Shown one piece after another: positions 25,301-36,001 of a stretch of 64,000 nt of DNA (its first letter is position 1; each line of letters opens with the position of its first letter). The DNA is from Plazaster borealis (lineage: Eukaryota > Echinodermata > Asteroidea > Forcipulatida > Labidiasteridae). The translations under genes were made by a program, and so were the position numbers. A model generated the notes under the pieces. The model saw nothing but the letters and a program-made list of their open reading frames with translations. It was not told the origin of the DNA and made no database searches. The stretch spans positions 11,732,773 to 11,796,772 of the forward strand of contig CM037467.1 of assembly GCA_021014325.1 (NCBI GenBank), given 5' to 3'.

Positions 25301-28300
25301 ACTTATTTCTTTGAAATGCAAACTTGTTATGAATCTGCTGGGTATTGTGGAGGAGATAAACAAGCATATATTTATCGGACAATCACCTCGAACTTGATAG
25401 CAGACCATGAAATACACCAAATTTCCGGAAACTGCCGACCATTCAGTACAACATTATGACCGTGCAGAAAAATGCAACTAGATGGCTAACTATAGCCAAC
25501 AGAGGGGGCTATAACACTTGCATAGGAGTAGCATGAATGCTTCAATGGGTTGTAAGGGCTGTTTTGTAATAATGGAGGATGGAATGCTGGACCAAAGTTG
25601 GGTGTAGCAAATATGCTACAATGGTGCATATAATAGAAATTCTGCCCTTTCACTTAGAAGTGACAACCGAGTTCGAAGATCGCAGATGGGCTGTGTTCAT
25701 TGACAACTCAAAGATAGGAGTTGCTCTTCAAAAAATATATTAAAATGGTGTCAATAAGCGTTTTAAAGACATAGATGTATTTAGTACCCGTTTAAAGGTC
25801 TGCATACGTTTGGTAATGACTCTGAAAGTTAATGGCAATATATTAAACTTACTTGGTAAGAAGTACAGCAGCTTTGGATAGTATAATGCATTTTGAGAAA
25901 CTTTTCACTTCGAAGTACTGCGGTTATGGGCAAAGATATTACTTTTTATCCCCAAAAATTTGAATCTGAGAAGCGTTACTGACAGTAACGTTTCTCAGAT
26001 TGTGTATTCGAATTGAAGATTACTCTTCCTGCGTGGACATAACCATTCCAGATTTTCGGCAATATCTCAAAAACGCTATTACCTTTTGAAATGAAATTTT
26101 CACAAGTTAGTTTTATGGTATATATCTACAACTATATAGGATTCAAACAAACAATGGGTTCCAATAACCAAACGTATACTATCCCTTTAAGCTGAATTTT
26201 CAGAACATGGCACAAGCTTCAATAATCAGAACGCAATGCCCATCAGTAAACAAACAACCAGACAACAGGACCAAATCAGACAAACGACCAAACAAATAGA
26301 AACAAACAAAAAAATTACTTTTCTGATGATACGTTTGAATTTGAATTTTCAGGTGCCACGGTTCAAACAAGAATGTGAGAAAATCGAAGACAAGCTTTCT
26401 GCCCTCAGCGTCAAGATGTTGAACCTGACACGAGATGATAAGGAGGTCGAGTTGCTCCTGAATGGTGGAAGGAAAAACACGCCCCATCCCTGTGTGCCAG
26501 TTAGAATACGTCAAGCTCTCGATGTAGGCTTTAAAGAAGTAAGAATTGCCTGAAGAGGAAACTAGAGCTTCGATGATTGAGATGTTTAAGATGTTGATGT
26601 TTAGCGTGTATTTGTGGTGGAATGGTTTATACCACACCGAACTCAGTTATGGCTGAATCATTCGGGGTGTATGTTCGAATCCCTTTCACACTTGATTATA
26701 AACCTAAATAGATTGCGTCCGACAACCCATAAATTGGTAAATAAGGGAATGTAGATATTGTTGTTGTGTTCGATAAGCTATCCGTAAGTCATTTAGCAGC
26801 CGGTGCCGCATACTCCAAAGGAGTTGGGATTTTTCATAGGAATGCTACCATGCTGACGAACAGGGAAACATAAGTAAGACAATTAAAAGCACCTACAAAT
26901 TATGCCTCGTTGTAAGTTGACATGAAAATACAATTACCTTTAACCTAATGTAGATATATTGCGTTAAATGGACCAAGTTCAAGATGTCCGCCTTGTAGCA
27001 GAGACACGCTACAGTTAAACAATGGGGGCTTTTGGGACGCTAGGTGGCAGCAAACTTACCAGGTAAATCCACTGTTCTCGCTAATGTGCGCATGCTCAGA
27101 ACTACGTAAACAGTGAAAATTTACCTGGTAAGTCTGCTGCCACCTAGCGTTTTAAAGTATCCCATTATTATTATATAAACCTTAAACCATTCGCGTCATC
27201 CCTTTTTCAGTTTGTGAGCCATCCGAGTTGCCAGGACTATATGGTATCTCAGTGGCAGCTTTTGTCACAGTACGACGCTCATCTCACCGGCGGGTCATGG
27301 GTCAAGACCGTGGTGCTCCATTTCTTCATGATCGCCTTCTTCTTCATCCCTTGTCTCATGTATATCATCATCCCGACTGACAAATTCCGTCTTACAATGA
27401 AGAGACCGTAAGTTTGTTTTGGGGTTTTTTTCAATGAGGTACACTCCAAAGATACTCCCGGGATAGAATTGACCCGGAGCCCGGGTCCCAGGGGGCCTGG
27501 TCAGGCTGACCCGGAAACTGGTTTAAAAAATGGGTTTTTTAGCTCGGATTTTGCGTCAGTTTGACCCAGTTCTGGGTCATTTTGACACATCTTCCGGGTC
27601 ACACTGACCCAAAAATGGGTTAGGCCCTCTGGGACCCGGAACTGGGTCAATTCTGACCCAGGAGTTTTTTAGAGTATGATGGGTGCAGAAGACGGCTGCA
27701 ATGACTGGGATTTGTTGTAGGGAAACCCGAAAAAGGGTTATTCTCGTTCAGTGTTTTGATCCTCAGTCGACAAGCGCATGAAATCAGTCTTGTGACGTGA
27801 AAAACAAAACAATATCAGCGTCGATTTTGGTTCCGGCATATTTTTCCCAAGCCAAAATGCTTTTGCTAGGCTCTTAATGTATACAAAGTGTACTACTATA
27901 CATCCACACCTCTTTCCCGTCAGTTACACTGTTCACTTTCTGTGAAATATAGTTTGTCAACCCATACAATTCAGTTCGAGGAAATATTTTTGTTCAAGTG
28001 ACCACACCCAAGCATTAATCATTCAGATGAACCAGCCGTTGTCGTAAAGAGTGTAGGATTTATCTCCTCATGCATGTTATACTTCTTGCTGCATGTTCTT
28101 GTCCATGGTGTTCATGTGCATGATTTAATGCCGCCCTAAGTCATCTCATTTTGCCTACGTCTTTTCCCCTTTCTCTGCCCTTGGTTGGCACTCCATTAAA
28201 CTTGCTGCCCACCTGTTGTCTCTTCTACCATCTGTTCCTTATGATATCTATATACAGACCGTTATCATGCTGCTTCTATCTTGGTCCTGTTCCATGTATC

Positions 28301-31300
28301 CTATAGTAATAGATGCTGACTATCATTGCACACAAAGGAACCAGACCCTTTGCCCTTCCAGCCTCGGTTTGGTTACATTGATTTGAGTTGGGGGAAAATC
28401 AAGATGGCCAGACCGTGATAAAGGTCCATAGCTGTGTCTGAACCAAGCAACTTTGGCTACGGCTATGAGGGCCGTTGACTGCAATGATAATGTTGGAAAT
28501 ATTGGCTTTTTGGCGTTACGGCCGTAGCCACTGCAGAAACCATTCATTCGGACACGCCCTCAACGTCACATTTTCCAATGTGAAGCATCTGCCTCCCCAC
28601 TGTTCAGCGTTTTTACAATCAACAAAAGTATATATTATTTCCACACGATTAGGTATTTTCGATTCATGCTGAGCCTGTCGTCGAGGTTGTACTTCCTTTC
28701 CCTCCTCGTTCTCTCGACAGCGGGGCCGTTGGTGAGGTGGATTGAATTCGGCCCCGTCGATGCTAGCCAACTGGACAGCGCTGATAGCAAAACACTAATC
28801 ACCTACGGTGCCCAGAGATTGGATGTGTGCATGATTCTTATCGTTACATGGATCAGTGGTGGGTACAACTATTGTTATCAAGTGTCACAAAATCTCCTGT
28901 GTTTTAAGTTCTTTCAATTTCAATTTCAATTTTCAGTTTCAGAAACATATTTCAATTTCTGAATCACTGGCTTACAATAAACGTAGGCATACAAATCAAC
29001 ATTAAATCAAGTAATAACAGAATAATAATTAGGAAAATTGGGGCAAATCTCGATAGGCAGGTGCTTGTGTTTGGGGAAGCCTATAATTATGTTTAGGACA
29101 AGAGACTAGTAAATAGCGATAACTGCAAAAACTGGGTTTTTAAATTGACACCATGGGTTTTTACATTATAGATACTGAACGGATAATCAAACTTAACGCC
29201 ATAGTGTTATTTTAACACACTATAATGTACATTTTAATTCTTTGGGGGTATCTTTGGGGTATCTAATATCTAATCTAACAGTCACTGGTGGGATACAGAG
29301 TTAAATCTCACTAGCTTGTTGTCCACTCTCCAAACTTAGTGAAAATCACAAAGACAGGCTGTAAAGAAATTAGTCCGGCCCTTTTTTTGTAAAGTTACAC
29401 AGATGTTAACAAAACACTGTTTACGATTTCTTCACCCCTTTCGAGGAAAACAAATCCGAGCTCGCGTTTATTACATGTTAGTGGCAAAAAGAACAATGGT
29501 TCGTATGAATAAAACCAGTATTTTATTTTACTTGAAAACAATATGAATATGAATATGAATAAAAAAAAGAAGTACAAGCTTTTACTGTAAAGTATTTACT
29601 ATTAAATGCTAAAAGGATTTACTTTTACATGAAAAGTATTTACTTTTGTTTTTAGCGTTTACTTATTTCCATATGAGCAAAATTGAGACAATACTACAAA
29701 ATGCATAAGTACTAGTAACTTTACAAGGTAGCCCCAGAACTATAGCCTGGACACAGAAGTAAAGACACCTGAAGAAATGGCAGCGTTGATGACTGTTCCT
29801 CACGGTATTAATTATTGTTCCGAATTTGAAGGAATGACTGTCGAAAAAGTGCAGCAAATTTGGACTGTTGGGCTGCGGAATTACGCGACGAAGCACCATT
29901 GGAGCGCCATCGAAGTGACGCAGCTGATTTTGTACTGGATATTCATTGCACTGAATATCGTGTATTACGTAACGGTAAGTTATGTAATATTTTCGGGGAA
30001 GCTAGGTGGCAGCAGACAAACGAGGCAAATTACTTTGCTTCCGAAAAATATGTGCGCACGCGTGGAACTACGTTTAACAACTGCGGAGACGAACAGGATT
30101 GTCTGCTGCCACCTAGCGTTCCAAAGTCTCTCATTAGACCTTGACAACAAAATGCATCATGCCAATGTGCTGATAATTATAAAACAGAAGCCTTTTTGTA
30201 AAGTAGAAAGACACACTTTGTTCGATTCCATCTGACATACCACGTTCATTTTCATTTTGATTTTTGTCTTGTTTTTTTCAGGTATTGGTAAAGGCTAAAA
30301 CAACATCTGAGTAAGTTTTGTGTGGGATGTCTGGGGTATTGGGGTGTTTGTTTGTTTGTTTGTTGGGTTGTTTGTGTGTTTGTTTGTTTGTTTGTTTGTT
30401 TGTTTGTTTGTCTGTTTGTTCGTGTGTGTGTTAGGGTTTTAGGGTGGTTTATATTTTTATGTTATATTTATTGTTGTGTTGGAGTGTTTGTGAGTTGTTG
30501 TTGTTGTTGTTGTTGAAGTTGTTGTTGTTGTTTTTCTTTTCTTTTTTCTTTCTTTTTATATTCGATTTTCTTAGTTTTTTTTTCTTTTCTTGTTTTCTTT
30601 TTTCTTTATTCAAATTTAATAATGTTTCTTTTCTTGTTTTGTTTATTTCATTCGATTGTATCAGTTTATTCATTATTGTTTACTTTATTTGATTTTGTTA
30701 CTTGTTTTCTTCTTTTTTATTCAATTGTTTTATTCAATTTTTTTATTTTTTATTTGATTTATTAGTTTGTTTGGGGGTAAACAAAGTGTGACCTACCGAT
30801 TATTCTTATTCTACATTCAGAGTCAACGGACTATGCAAATAAAACAAATGATAATTGTTGAACAACGAGATAAATGCAGTGTTAATAATTTTATAACTGT
30901 CCTTTTAGCCAATTTTCAGAGGAGCCCGATCAAGATCAAGAGATGATGAACACCACTGAGTACCCAACTCAATACGAATCACTATTTAATGGTATGTCAT
31001 GCTGAAGGTGTACTCAGATTCTCCAGCTACCAACATCCCCTTTGTGAAAGTCCGCGATGTCAATTATGTGTATTCTGCAAAATTTCAAAGACCTTTGTGC
31101 CCCCTTTTTACGTTGTAGTTTGACACAAGTTTATTCAGACTTCTAAACAGTGGTAAGTAGGAGAATTAAGGTCCCATTATACACTTTTGTTGAAAGCCGG
31201 TTTTATTTCGCACTTACATTGTCCGGCAGTAGATTCTGTTCCCCGGAGATTCTGGTGTCCCCCCCAGGCGAAATTTGAACAAACTTCTTCTGATAGCGCC

Positions 31301-34300
31301 CCCTTTTGAATCATTCTCCTTCAGCCCATGTTAGTTTCCTAGAAGGGGGACGGAATCACCGGGGGACAGATTTTCTTAGGACACCGGCAAATCCATCATA
31401 ATTTGACTTCTAGTATAATATGTATTTACCTTCTAGATTCTAAACCTTTCGGCATAATGATGAATCACAGTCGCTACCAATGGAACCAATTTGATCCTCT
31501 CCTCATGGCCGAGGCTGCCTTCTCAGTCGCTAACGTCCTCACGTACCTCCACCTTCTCCACTGCCTACATGTGGTGGAGTTCCTTGGGCCTCTCCTGGTC
31601 TCCTTTAGCAGCATGATGATCGACGTCTGCAAGTTCTTCATCCTCTTCATCTTTGTCTGGGTATCGTTCGCCATCGGTTTGACGCAGCTTTACTGGACCT
31701 TTGAGGCGTTGGACAAAGAGTTGTGCAAGGAATTCCCAGATAAGGCGGACTGTCCTGACACTCCGTTTCTATCGTAATTACACTTTTAATGATTATGGCT
31801 CAATTTTTGAGCATTGTGCTTCAGCAAGTTTGTCTGTTCAGCAAATAAAAAGGGGGACCATACCATACAATGAACATTACATGGTCTTTTGGTTAGTAAC
31901 CTGTTTCTGCTGAGCACGGGATTTTTGTGTGTTAAGAACACTGTTAACACAGCTCTAAGAAACTGTTTATGTTTTATGAAAACAAAGTTGACTTCTTTCT
32001 GAGGAGTTGGACAAAGAGTTGTGCAAGGAGTTCCCAGATAAGGCGGACTGTCCTGACACTCCGTTTATATCGTAAATCACATTTTGATGATTATGGCCCA
32101 ATTTTGAGCAGAAAGGTGTGGTTAGCAGAAAGTTAGTCTGCTGAGCAAATAAAATGGGTGACCAATTACTAGACAATGAACATTAAATGGTCTTTTGGTT
32201 GGTAACCTGTTTCTGCTGAGCACGGTTTTTTGTGTGATAAGGACACTGTTAACACAGCTCTAAGAACCTGGCCCGTCTTAATATAATAATAATAATAATA
32301 ATGGCTTCTTATATAGCGCACATATCCGTCACTCAGTGACGCTCAAGGCGCTTTTAACGTTCATTATTTTCCTGCAATGTATTGTGGAGCTACGTTTTGA
32401 AGGAGACCAAGTCCTTTACATAGCACCATGTAATGGTTTACAGGTGCTGTGGCGCAATACGCTGCCGATCAAACCAGGAACACCGGGGCGAACCCCTTCT
32501 CTTTTCGATAAGTGCACTGGGTTCTTTTACGTGCATTACACAACACACGGGACCTACGGCTTAACGTCCCATCCGAAGGACGAAGCATGTGGTTAAGTGT
32601 CTTGCTTAAGGACACACACTCTGCTGATCAGAAACACCAGAGCTTGAGTTCGGTGTTCTTATCCGCTCGGCCACGACACGTCTTATGTTTGTATATGTTG
32701 TATGAAAACAAAGTTTGACTTCTTTCTGCCAACGGGAAAAATCAGAGGGGAACCAGTCACAAACCAAGTACACATATTAATGGTATTTTGGTTGGTAGCT
32801 CATTACTGACGACGAAGTCGTTTCGTGTTTGTCTAAACTTTGTGTTTTAATCAAGTTTGGAATTGGAACACCGATGTTATTGGACATCTTGTCCAGTACC
32901 TGGTGTTCATGTACTTCCTTCTAACGCAAAACACAAAAAGCACGACGGCTATTTTGGTTTGCAGACCTCGGTTTCGCTATGAGCTGCAGCATGGCACAAC
33001 AATACAAATCTGTAACTGGTTGATAGATAAATTTTATGAACACGAAAAGTTAGATTGTTCCAACGATTCTTCAAGTACAGTAAAACAAACGGCAGTTATT
33101 GTGGTACCCGCTGGTAGTTACATAAACTGGCCTCTCGTTTACCTGGCACGCACAATAGTCCAGTGGCCAAAACACCTGCTCTAGCATGTAGTGGGTCGTG
33201 GGTTCGTATCCCACCCGAGTAGTATGCCTATGGATTTGATTGTTTCCGCGCATGACTCGGGAAAGCAGGGAGTGTCATCTTCTTATCACACAACATGGGT
33301 GTAAGGTAAAAAACAAACGGCAGAATTGTCTCCTGCCGGCGTGGCAGGAGATTCTGTCCCCCGGAGATTCTGTCCCACCCCCTACCATAAAGCGAACTGT
33401 ACAAACTGCTCCTGTTAGCGTCCTCTTTTAAATCAAACTCCTTCAGCCCATATTAATTTCACATAATGGTGGACAGAATCTCCGGGGACAGATTTGCCTA
33501 TAGGACACCAGATCCGGAACACCTGGGAAAACTCGATTTTGTCTTGGGTTTTTTTTTCCCCTTCAGATTTCGGCATTCGATGTGGACTCTGTTCTGGTCG
33601 CTATTCAACCCGATTGAACTCGAGAATCTCGCCGTGGACGAGGACCTCTACCTCACTGGACTCGTGGGGGCGTTCCTCTACGCCACATTCATGTTGATGG
33701 GTGTTGTTGTACTCCTGAACGCCCTCATCGCTATGATGAGTAACACCTACACGAGAGTTGAGGTACGTTATCCCGCCTCCCTGCAACGAGGACCTGTTTC
33801 CGTCAAACGTAATAGAGGCACCTTGTCAAACATGTTTGACACTTATTTTTAATTAGTTAAGAGGGTTTGTTTTGCAATTTCTCAACGATTTTTATAGCTA
33901 ATTGTATTGCTTACGTATCAGGTGTTACCTGTAATTAATTTCAACTTATTTGGTTGTATATTTTTAATTAATTTGCATTTAATTAGTTAAACATAAAGAA
34001 AAACATAAGAAATAAAGGCTACCACTGCTGGAAAAAATGGGTGGGTAGTGTCCTAAGACTAAACACATAAACTGTCGGCAAACTATCAAAAGACATTCAT
34101 CATACCAGCCCAGTGGTGAACAAAAAATTGTTTCCATTATCTCTGTTTGGGCCTCAGACTTGCATTGACGGTGATATAAGCCAGATGGCCAAATCTTGTA
34201 CACAAACGATGCTGTGGTTATTATTTCGAAACCCTTTCCCCCACAGTGGTTAGAAATTGATGTCTAATAGTTGCTTAATAATTTTTAATTGATTTGTCTT

Positions 34301-35845
34301 GCTAGGAAAACTCAAAGGTGGAATGGAAAGTCGCCCGCACGGAGTTGATGAGCGAATACATGTCAGTGCGCGTGACCGTTCCTCCTCCATTGAACCTGAT
34401 ACCGAGTGTCAATAAAATACTTAGATTCACTCGTTTTGTCCGTCGGAACTGCAGCCGAGGCGAGTCAGCTCATGAGGTGAGCACGTTCATTTTAAACCCT
34501 ATTGGGAGCCCCGTCCCCTCCTACAGGAGTCACACGTTATTTATTTCATTGTTTTCGCCCAGTTGCAAGGCCCAGAGCATTTGGAACGTCCTTGATATCC
34601 TAGACTGGACTGTTCTACCTTATCTAAGAGGGGGATTATTTCCCAGGGTTGTGCTTTTTGTAACGGGCTAGGGGGAACACAACCATACCCGAGTACAAAA
34701 TCAGCTAGGTGTCTTAGCATCAGCATGGCATCAGAGTCAAAACAGCAGCGGGACAAGTGCCCCTTAAATTTTCCAGTGCCCCCACCCCCTTCGCTGAAAA
34801 ACATCCAGAAACATTCAGTGCCCTCAAAAAGGGGAAAGACATGGCCCCTGACCATCAGTGAAGACATCATTGCTATACTCCGCTGGTCAAAAGGGTAAGT
34901 TTTTAAGCCCCAAGGCATCACACATTTGTGATTTGTTCGTGTAAAGTACCGGTAGCACCCCTACCTTCACTCATTGTTTTCTGGTTACTCCTCCCCCCCC
35001 CCCAGCCGAACCTCGAAGGTGAGCCGTTGAGCGCCACAGACGATGCATACGTGGTAAGAATTCGCGCATTATTTTATTATAGCTGCATTTCGATGCATTC
35101 GTGTTTGTCATGTTTCCTTAAACAGACAATGTGTCTAAATTCGTTACTGTTTTCTTCCTTTTTATACAAACTGCCAAGCATAATTATTATATTCACTTTT
35201 ATGACCAGTTCCAACTCCCTCAACCCACAGGAGTTAAGTCGTGACCTTGCCGAGCGTTGTCGAAGAAAGTGCAAAATGAAGGAAGTGACAAAAGCCCATC
35301 AGAGCAAAAGACAACACGACGTGGACCTTCTTAGAAAAGCTGTTGAAAATATGAGGTAACTTTCCATTATACAAACCACTATAGGCACGTTTCCCACACA
35401 AGGGTTTTATTATTTGCTTGAGATTAAAGTTGTAGTCTGGTGCTTGGGTCATAGAGTAGGTCCACAGAAACATACTTGCTCCTCTGCTGCTAGGAGTATG
35501 GGTATCCGGGCTAGTAGTTGTAGATAACTTCGCATTGAGAAGTAGCTGAAGTAAGCCCCTGCAGTAAACGTTTATGTTGAACGGTTACGATTTTCACTTG
35601 GTCATTTAAGTGTGATACAAAGTAGGTATGAAAGTTTGTCATAACTATTATTGCTTTAAATGTGTAGCTCACCAATTTCAGAAGAAGATGGGCGTTTTTT
35701 CCCTGACCTAATTTGTGTCCCTTTTTTGTTTGTTTTAATTTCCAGCCAAGAAATGAGCCACCTACGTAAGCAAATAAAGCAAAGTTCGGTGAGGAACTCC
35801 TGGCCAACAAATTGTGAAGTAACGGATTGTTCTCATAATGGATAG
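19387..35845 (+). CDS. TRPC-family cation channel, copy 1 (intact)
   Basis: Seventeen exons join to 823 aa: 19387-19482, 22067-22190, 22898-23013, 23753-23860, 24421-24627, 26353-26538, 27211-27407, 28653-28858, 29832-29974, 30282-30310, 30909-30991, 31437-31773, 33567-33762, 34306-34476, 35006-35053, 35231-35355, 35746-35845. Phases agree throughout. The start ATG has an in-frame TAG 9 nt upstream. Residues about 33-150 are ankyrin-like (VRRLLEVDSIDTSVCDELGRS, PLLLAARQENNIATVK); 149-280 match the TRP_2 region (DAYIMLTSEDPVKRIFELGQ). Hydrophobic helices follow (about 300-325, 350-365, 395-412, 435-460, 510-535, 560-585). The outer pore has Cys595 and Cys604; the pore helix is MWTLFWSLFNP (616-626); S6 ends VVLLNALIAMMSNTY; the TRP box is EWKVAR (682-687), then PPPLNLIPS and a coiled coil (LLRKAVENMR..LRKQIKQ). 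Such channels conduct Ca2+/Na+ at the plasma membrane downstream of PLC. Subfamily cannot be fixed by eye. Confidence 0.92.
20575..20951. mobile_element. Palindromic repeat family A, full copy
   Basis: TTTTTAAAGGTATATCGTACACGTTTGGTAA at the left mirrors TTACCAAACGTGTACAGTGCCTTTAA at the right. The middle holds an AAAACTTCTTGCAAGAAGTTTTTA hairpin. It lies in TRPC copy 1 intron 1 and has no counterpart in copy 2. Confidence 0.85.
21361..21690. repeat. Diverged direct repeat in intron 1
   Basis: AATTACTGGTTGCTAAATGACTTAAATAAT..TAGACAATAGCTGGGCATGTAAAGAAAA recurs at about 21575-21690 as AATTACTGGGTAACTAATGAACTCAAATAAT..TAGACAATTGCTGGGCATGTAAAGAAGT. Unit length is about 200 bp. Confidence 0.65.
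23107..23216. mobile_element. Palindrome with CTAGGTGGCAG arms, intron 3, copy 1
   Basis: GGGACGCTAGGTGGCAGTA..ACCTACCAGGTA at the left mirrors GGTAAGTCTGCTGCCACCTATCGTCCC at the right. The same element sits at the paralogous place in copy 2 (42281-42407), so it predates the duplication. Confidence 0.8.
23478..24372. repeat. 95-bp segment repeated either side of exon 4
   Basis: GGTAATGAAATAACACCTATAGGGAGGAGATTT..GTAATTTTAAACTACT occurs at 23478-23568 and again at 24278-24362, flanking exon 4 and part of intron 4. Unit 2 has only one copy (44068-44150), downstream of exon 4. Confidence 0.75.
24734..26232. mobile_element. About 1.5-kb insertion in intron 5, copy 1 only
   Basis: Unit 2 reads GGATGAAGGCCTCAGCAATGCCAATCAGTAAACAAAC continuously (about 44510-44532). 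In unit 1 GGATGAAGGCCTCAGCA at 24719-24735 and AATGCCCATCAGTAAACAAAC at 26234 onward are separated by about 1.5 kb. The insert contains a family B element at its right end (25789-26192) and several GTAGCA..TGCTAC mini-palindromes (for example 25087-25102 and 25606-25621). Confidence 0.7.
25789..26192. mobile_element. Palindromic repeat family B
   Basis: GTTTAAAGGTCTGCATACGTTTGGTAATGACTC at the left and AATAACCAAACGTATACTATCCCTTTAA at the right form imperfect inverted ends. The interior carries AACGTTTCTCAGATTGTGTATT and CTTCCTGCGTGGACATAACC. Confidence 0.8.
26610..26690 (+). mobile_element. tRNA-like SINE head, intron 6, copy 1
   Basis: GTGGTGGAATGGTTTATACCACACCGAACTCAG resembles a tRNA-Leu-type 5' half, and GTATGTTCGAATCCC carries a B-box. 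The paralogous copy is at 44894-44960, so the insertion predates the duplication. It is too imperfect for a functional tRNA. Confidence 0.45.
27032..27152. mobile_element. Palindrome with CTAGGTGGCAG arms, intron 6, copy 1
   Basis: TTGGGACGCTAGGTGGCAGCAAACTTACCAGGTAAAT at the left is mirrored by ATTTACCTGGTAAGTCTGCTGCCACCTAGCG at the right. Paralogue at 45236-45360. Confidence 0.85.
27453..27680. mobile_element. Palindromic MITE, 'TGACCCGG' type, intron 7, copy 1
   Basis: ACTCCCGGGATAGAATTGACCCGG..GGTCCCAGGGGGCC is mirrored by GGCCCTCTGGGACC..CTGGGTCAATTCTGACCCAGGAGT. It is unusually GC-rich for its surroundings. Paralogue at 45658-45873. Confidence 0.85.
28450..28560. mobile_element. Small inverted-repeat element, 'GGCTACGG' type, copy 1
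   Basis: TTTGGCTACGGCTATGAGGGCCG mirrors CGGCCGTAGCCA. It lies just upstream of exon 8. Paralogue at 46118-46232. Confidence 0.6.
29121..29275. mobile_element. MITE, 'GGTGTTAAAATTGACA' family, truncated
   Basis: AACTGCAAAAACTGGGTTTTTAAATTGACACCATGGG is followed by TTATTTTAACACACTATAATGT. The right arm is incomplete compared with the paralogue at 47331-47582. Confidence 0.65.
29995..30124. mobile_element. Palindrome with CTAGGTGGCAG arms, intron 9, copy 1
   Basis: GGGGAAGCTAGGTGGCAGCAGACAAACGAGG at the left and GGATTGTCTGCTGCCACCTAGCGTTCC at the right. It starts about 20 bp after the exon 9 donor. Paralogue at 48181-48306. Confidence 0.85.
30341..30420. repeat. (TTTG)n microsatellite
   Basis: About 18 TTTG units with a few interruptions in intron 10, followed by several hundred bases of T-rich sequence. 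Unit 2 has the paralogous tract at 48535-48577, shorter. Confidence 0.9.
31703..32275. repeat. Partial tandem duplication of exon 12 3' end
   Basis: The last about 71 nt of exon 12 with its donor and about 190 nt of intron (31703-31962) recur at 32001-32275. The repeat includes GAGTTGGACAAAGAGTTGTG and GCGGACTGTCCTGACACTCC, and ends in ATATCGTAAAT. The second copy lacks the acceptor and 5' part of the exon, so it should not be spliced in. It is absent from unit 2. Confidence 0.85.
32282..32682 (-). mobile_element. tRNA-Leu-derived SINE
   Basis: On the minus strand it begins CGTGTCGTGGCCGAGCGGAT with an A-box like that of tRNA-Leu/Ser, continues ACCGAACTCAAGCTCTGGTG, GTCCTTAAGCAAGACACTTA and GTCCTTCGGATGGGACGTTA, and ends GCGCTATATAAGAAGCCATT followed by (ATT)n. 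The B-box region is missing. It sits in intron 12 of TRPC copy 1 and is absent from copy 2. Confidence 0.8.
33146..33230 (+). mobile_element. tRNA-like SINE head or tRNA pseudogene
   Basis: ATAGTCCAGTGGCCAAAACACC resembles an A-box region. GTGGG-TTCGTAT-CCCAC at 33198-33214 is a perfect T-arm with a B-box-like loop. No regular acceptor stem is evident, so a functional tRNA is unlikely. Confidence 0.4.
33567..33762 (+). other. Pore-S6 exon of TRPC copy 1
   Basis: Exon 13 encodes FRHSMWTLFWSLFNPIELEN, the S6 segment (GAFLYATFMLMGVVVLLNAL) and IAMMSNTYTRVE. The LFW pore-helix motif and the S6 VVLLNxLIAMMSN motif are those of TRPC channels. Family members known to me continue LFW[SA]xFG; here the glycine is replaced by asparagine (N625). 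Confidence 0.9.
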
Positions 35846-36001
35846 TTTGTGCTTAAAGTGTCTAGTGTTTGCCTTCGTGTAGTAAATGAAATAGTATAGT
35901 GTGACATGAAATTAATGGTAGAAGTGTAAGTGGATTTTCTAAAGGGGTTGTTGTAAAAGCAGACTTTGTTACCATCTCTATTGATAACAACAAGAAGTAA
36001 C

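Larger units (their letters stand above)
17409..36001 (+). repeat. Tandem duplication unit 1 (TRPC locus)
   Basis: Homology with unit 2 starts at TCCGCATAAATCACTTCATG (17411 here, 38221 there) and ends at AGAAGTAAC (35993-36001 here, 53156-53164 there). All 17 TRPC exons and much intron sequence correspond in order. The unit is about 18.6 kb against about 15.0 kb for unit 2; differences are mostly transposon insertions. Exon sequences are highly similar, implying a fairly recent event or later gene conversion. Confidence 0.88.

Noticed and set aside
29777..29831. Upstream in-frame ATG of the exon 9 ORF (MAALMTVPHG) as an exon start
   Set aside because: Copy 2 lacks this stretch, while both copies share a GAAG acceptor at 29831/48018 that joins exon 8 in phase and gives the expected TRPC helix spacing.
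30322..30692. Overlapping ORFs rich in Val/Cys/Phe/Leu
   Set aside because: They are translations of the TTTG microsatellite and T-rich intron sequence.
30915..30919. Acceptor TTTTCAG just after the chosen acceptor for TRPC exon 11
   Set aside because: It leads to a stop within 13 codons, whereas TTTTAG at 30903-30908 keeps the frame in both copies.
33146..33230. Functional tRNA gene
   Set aside because: The T-arm is good, but acceptor and D arms do not pair; it is more likely a SINE head or pseudogene.
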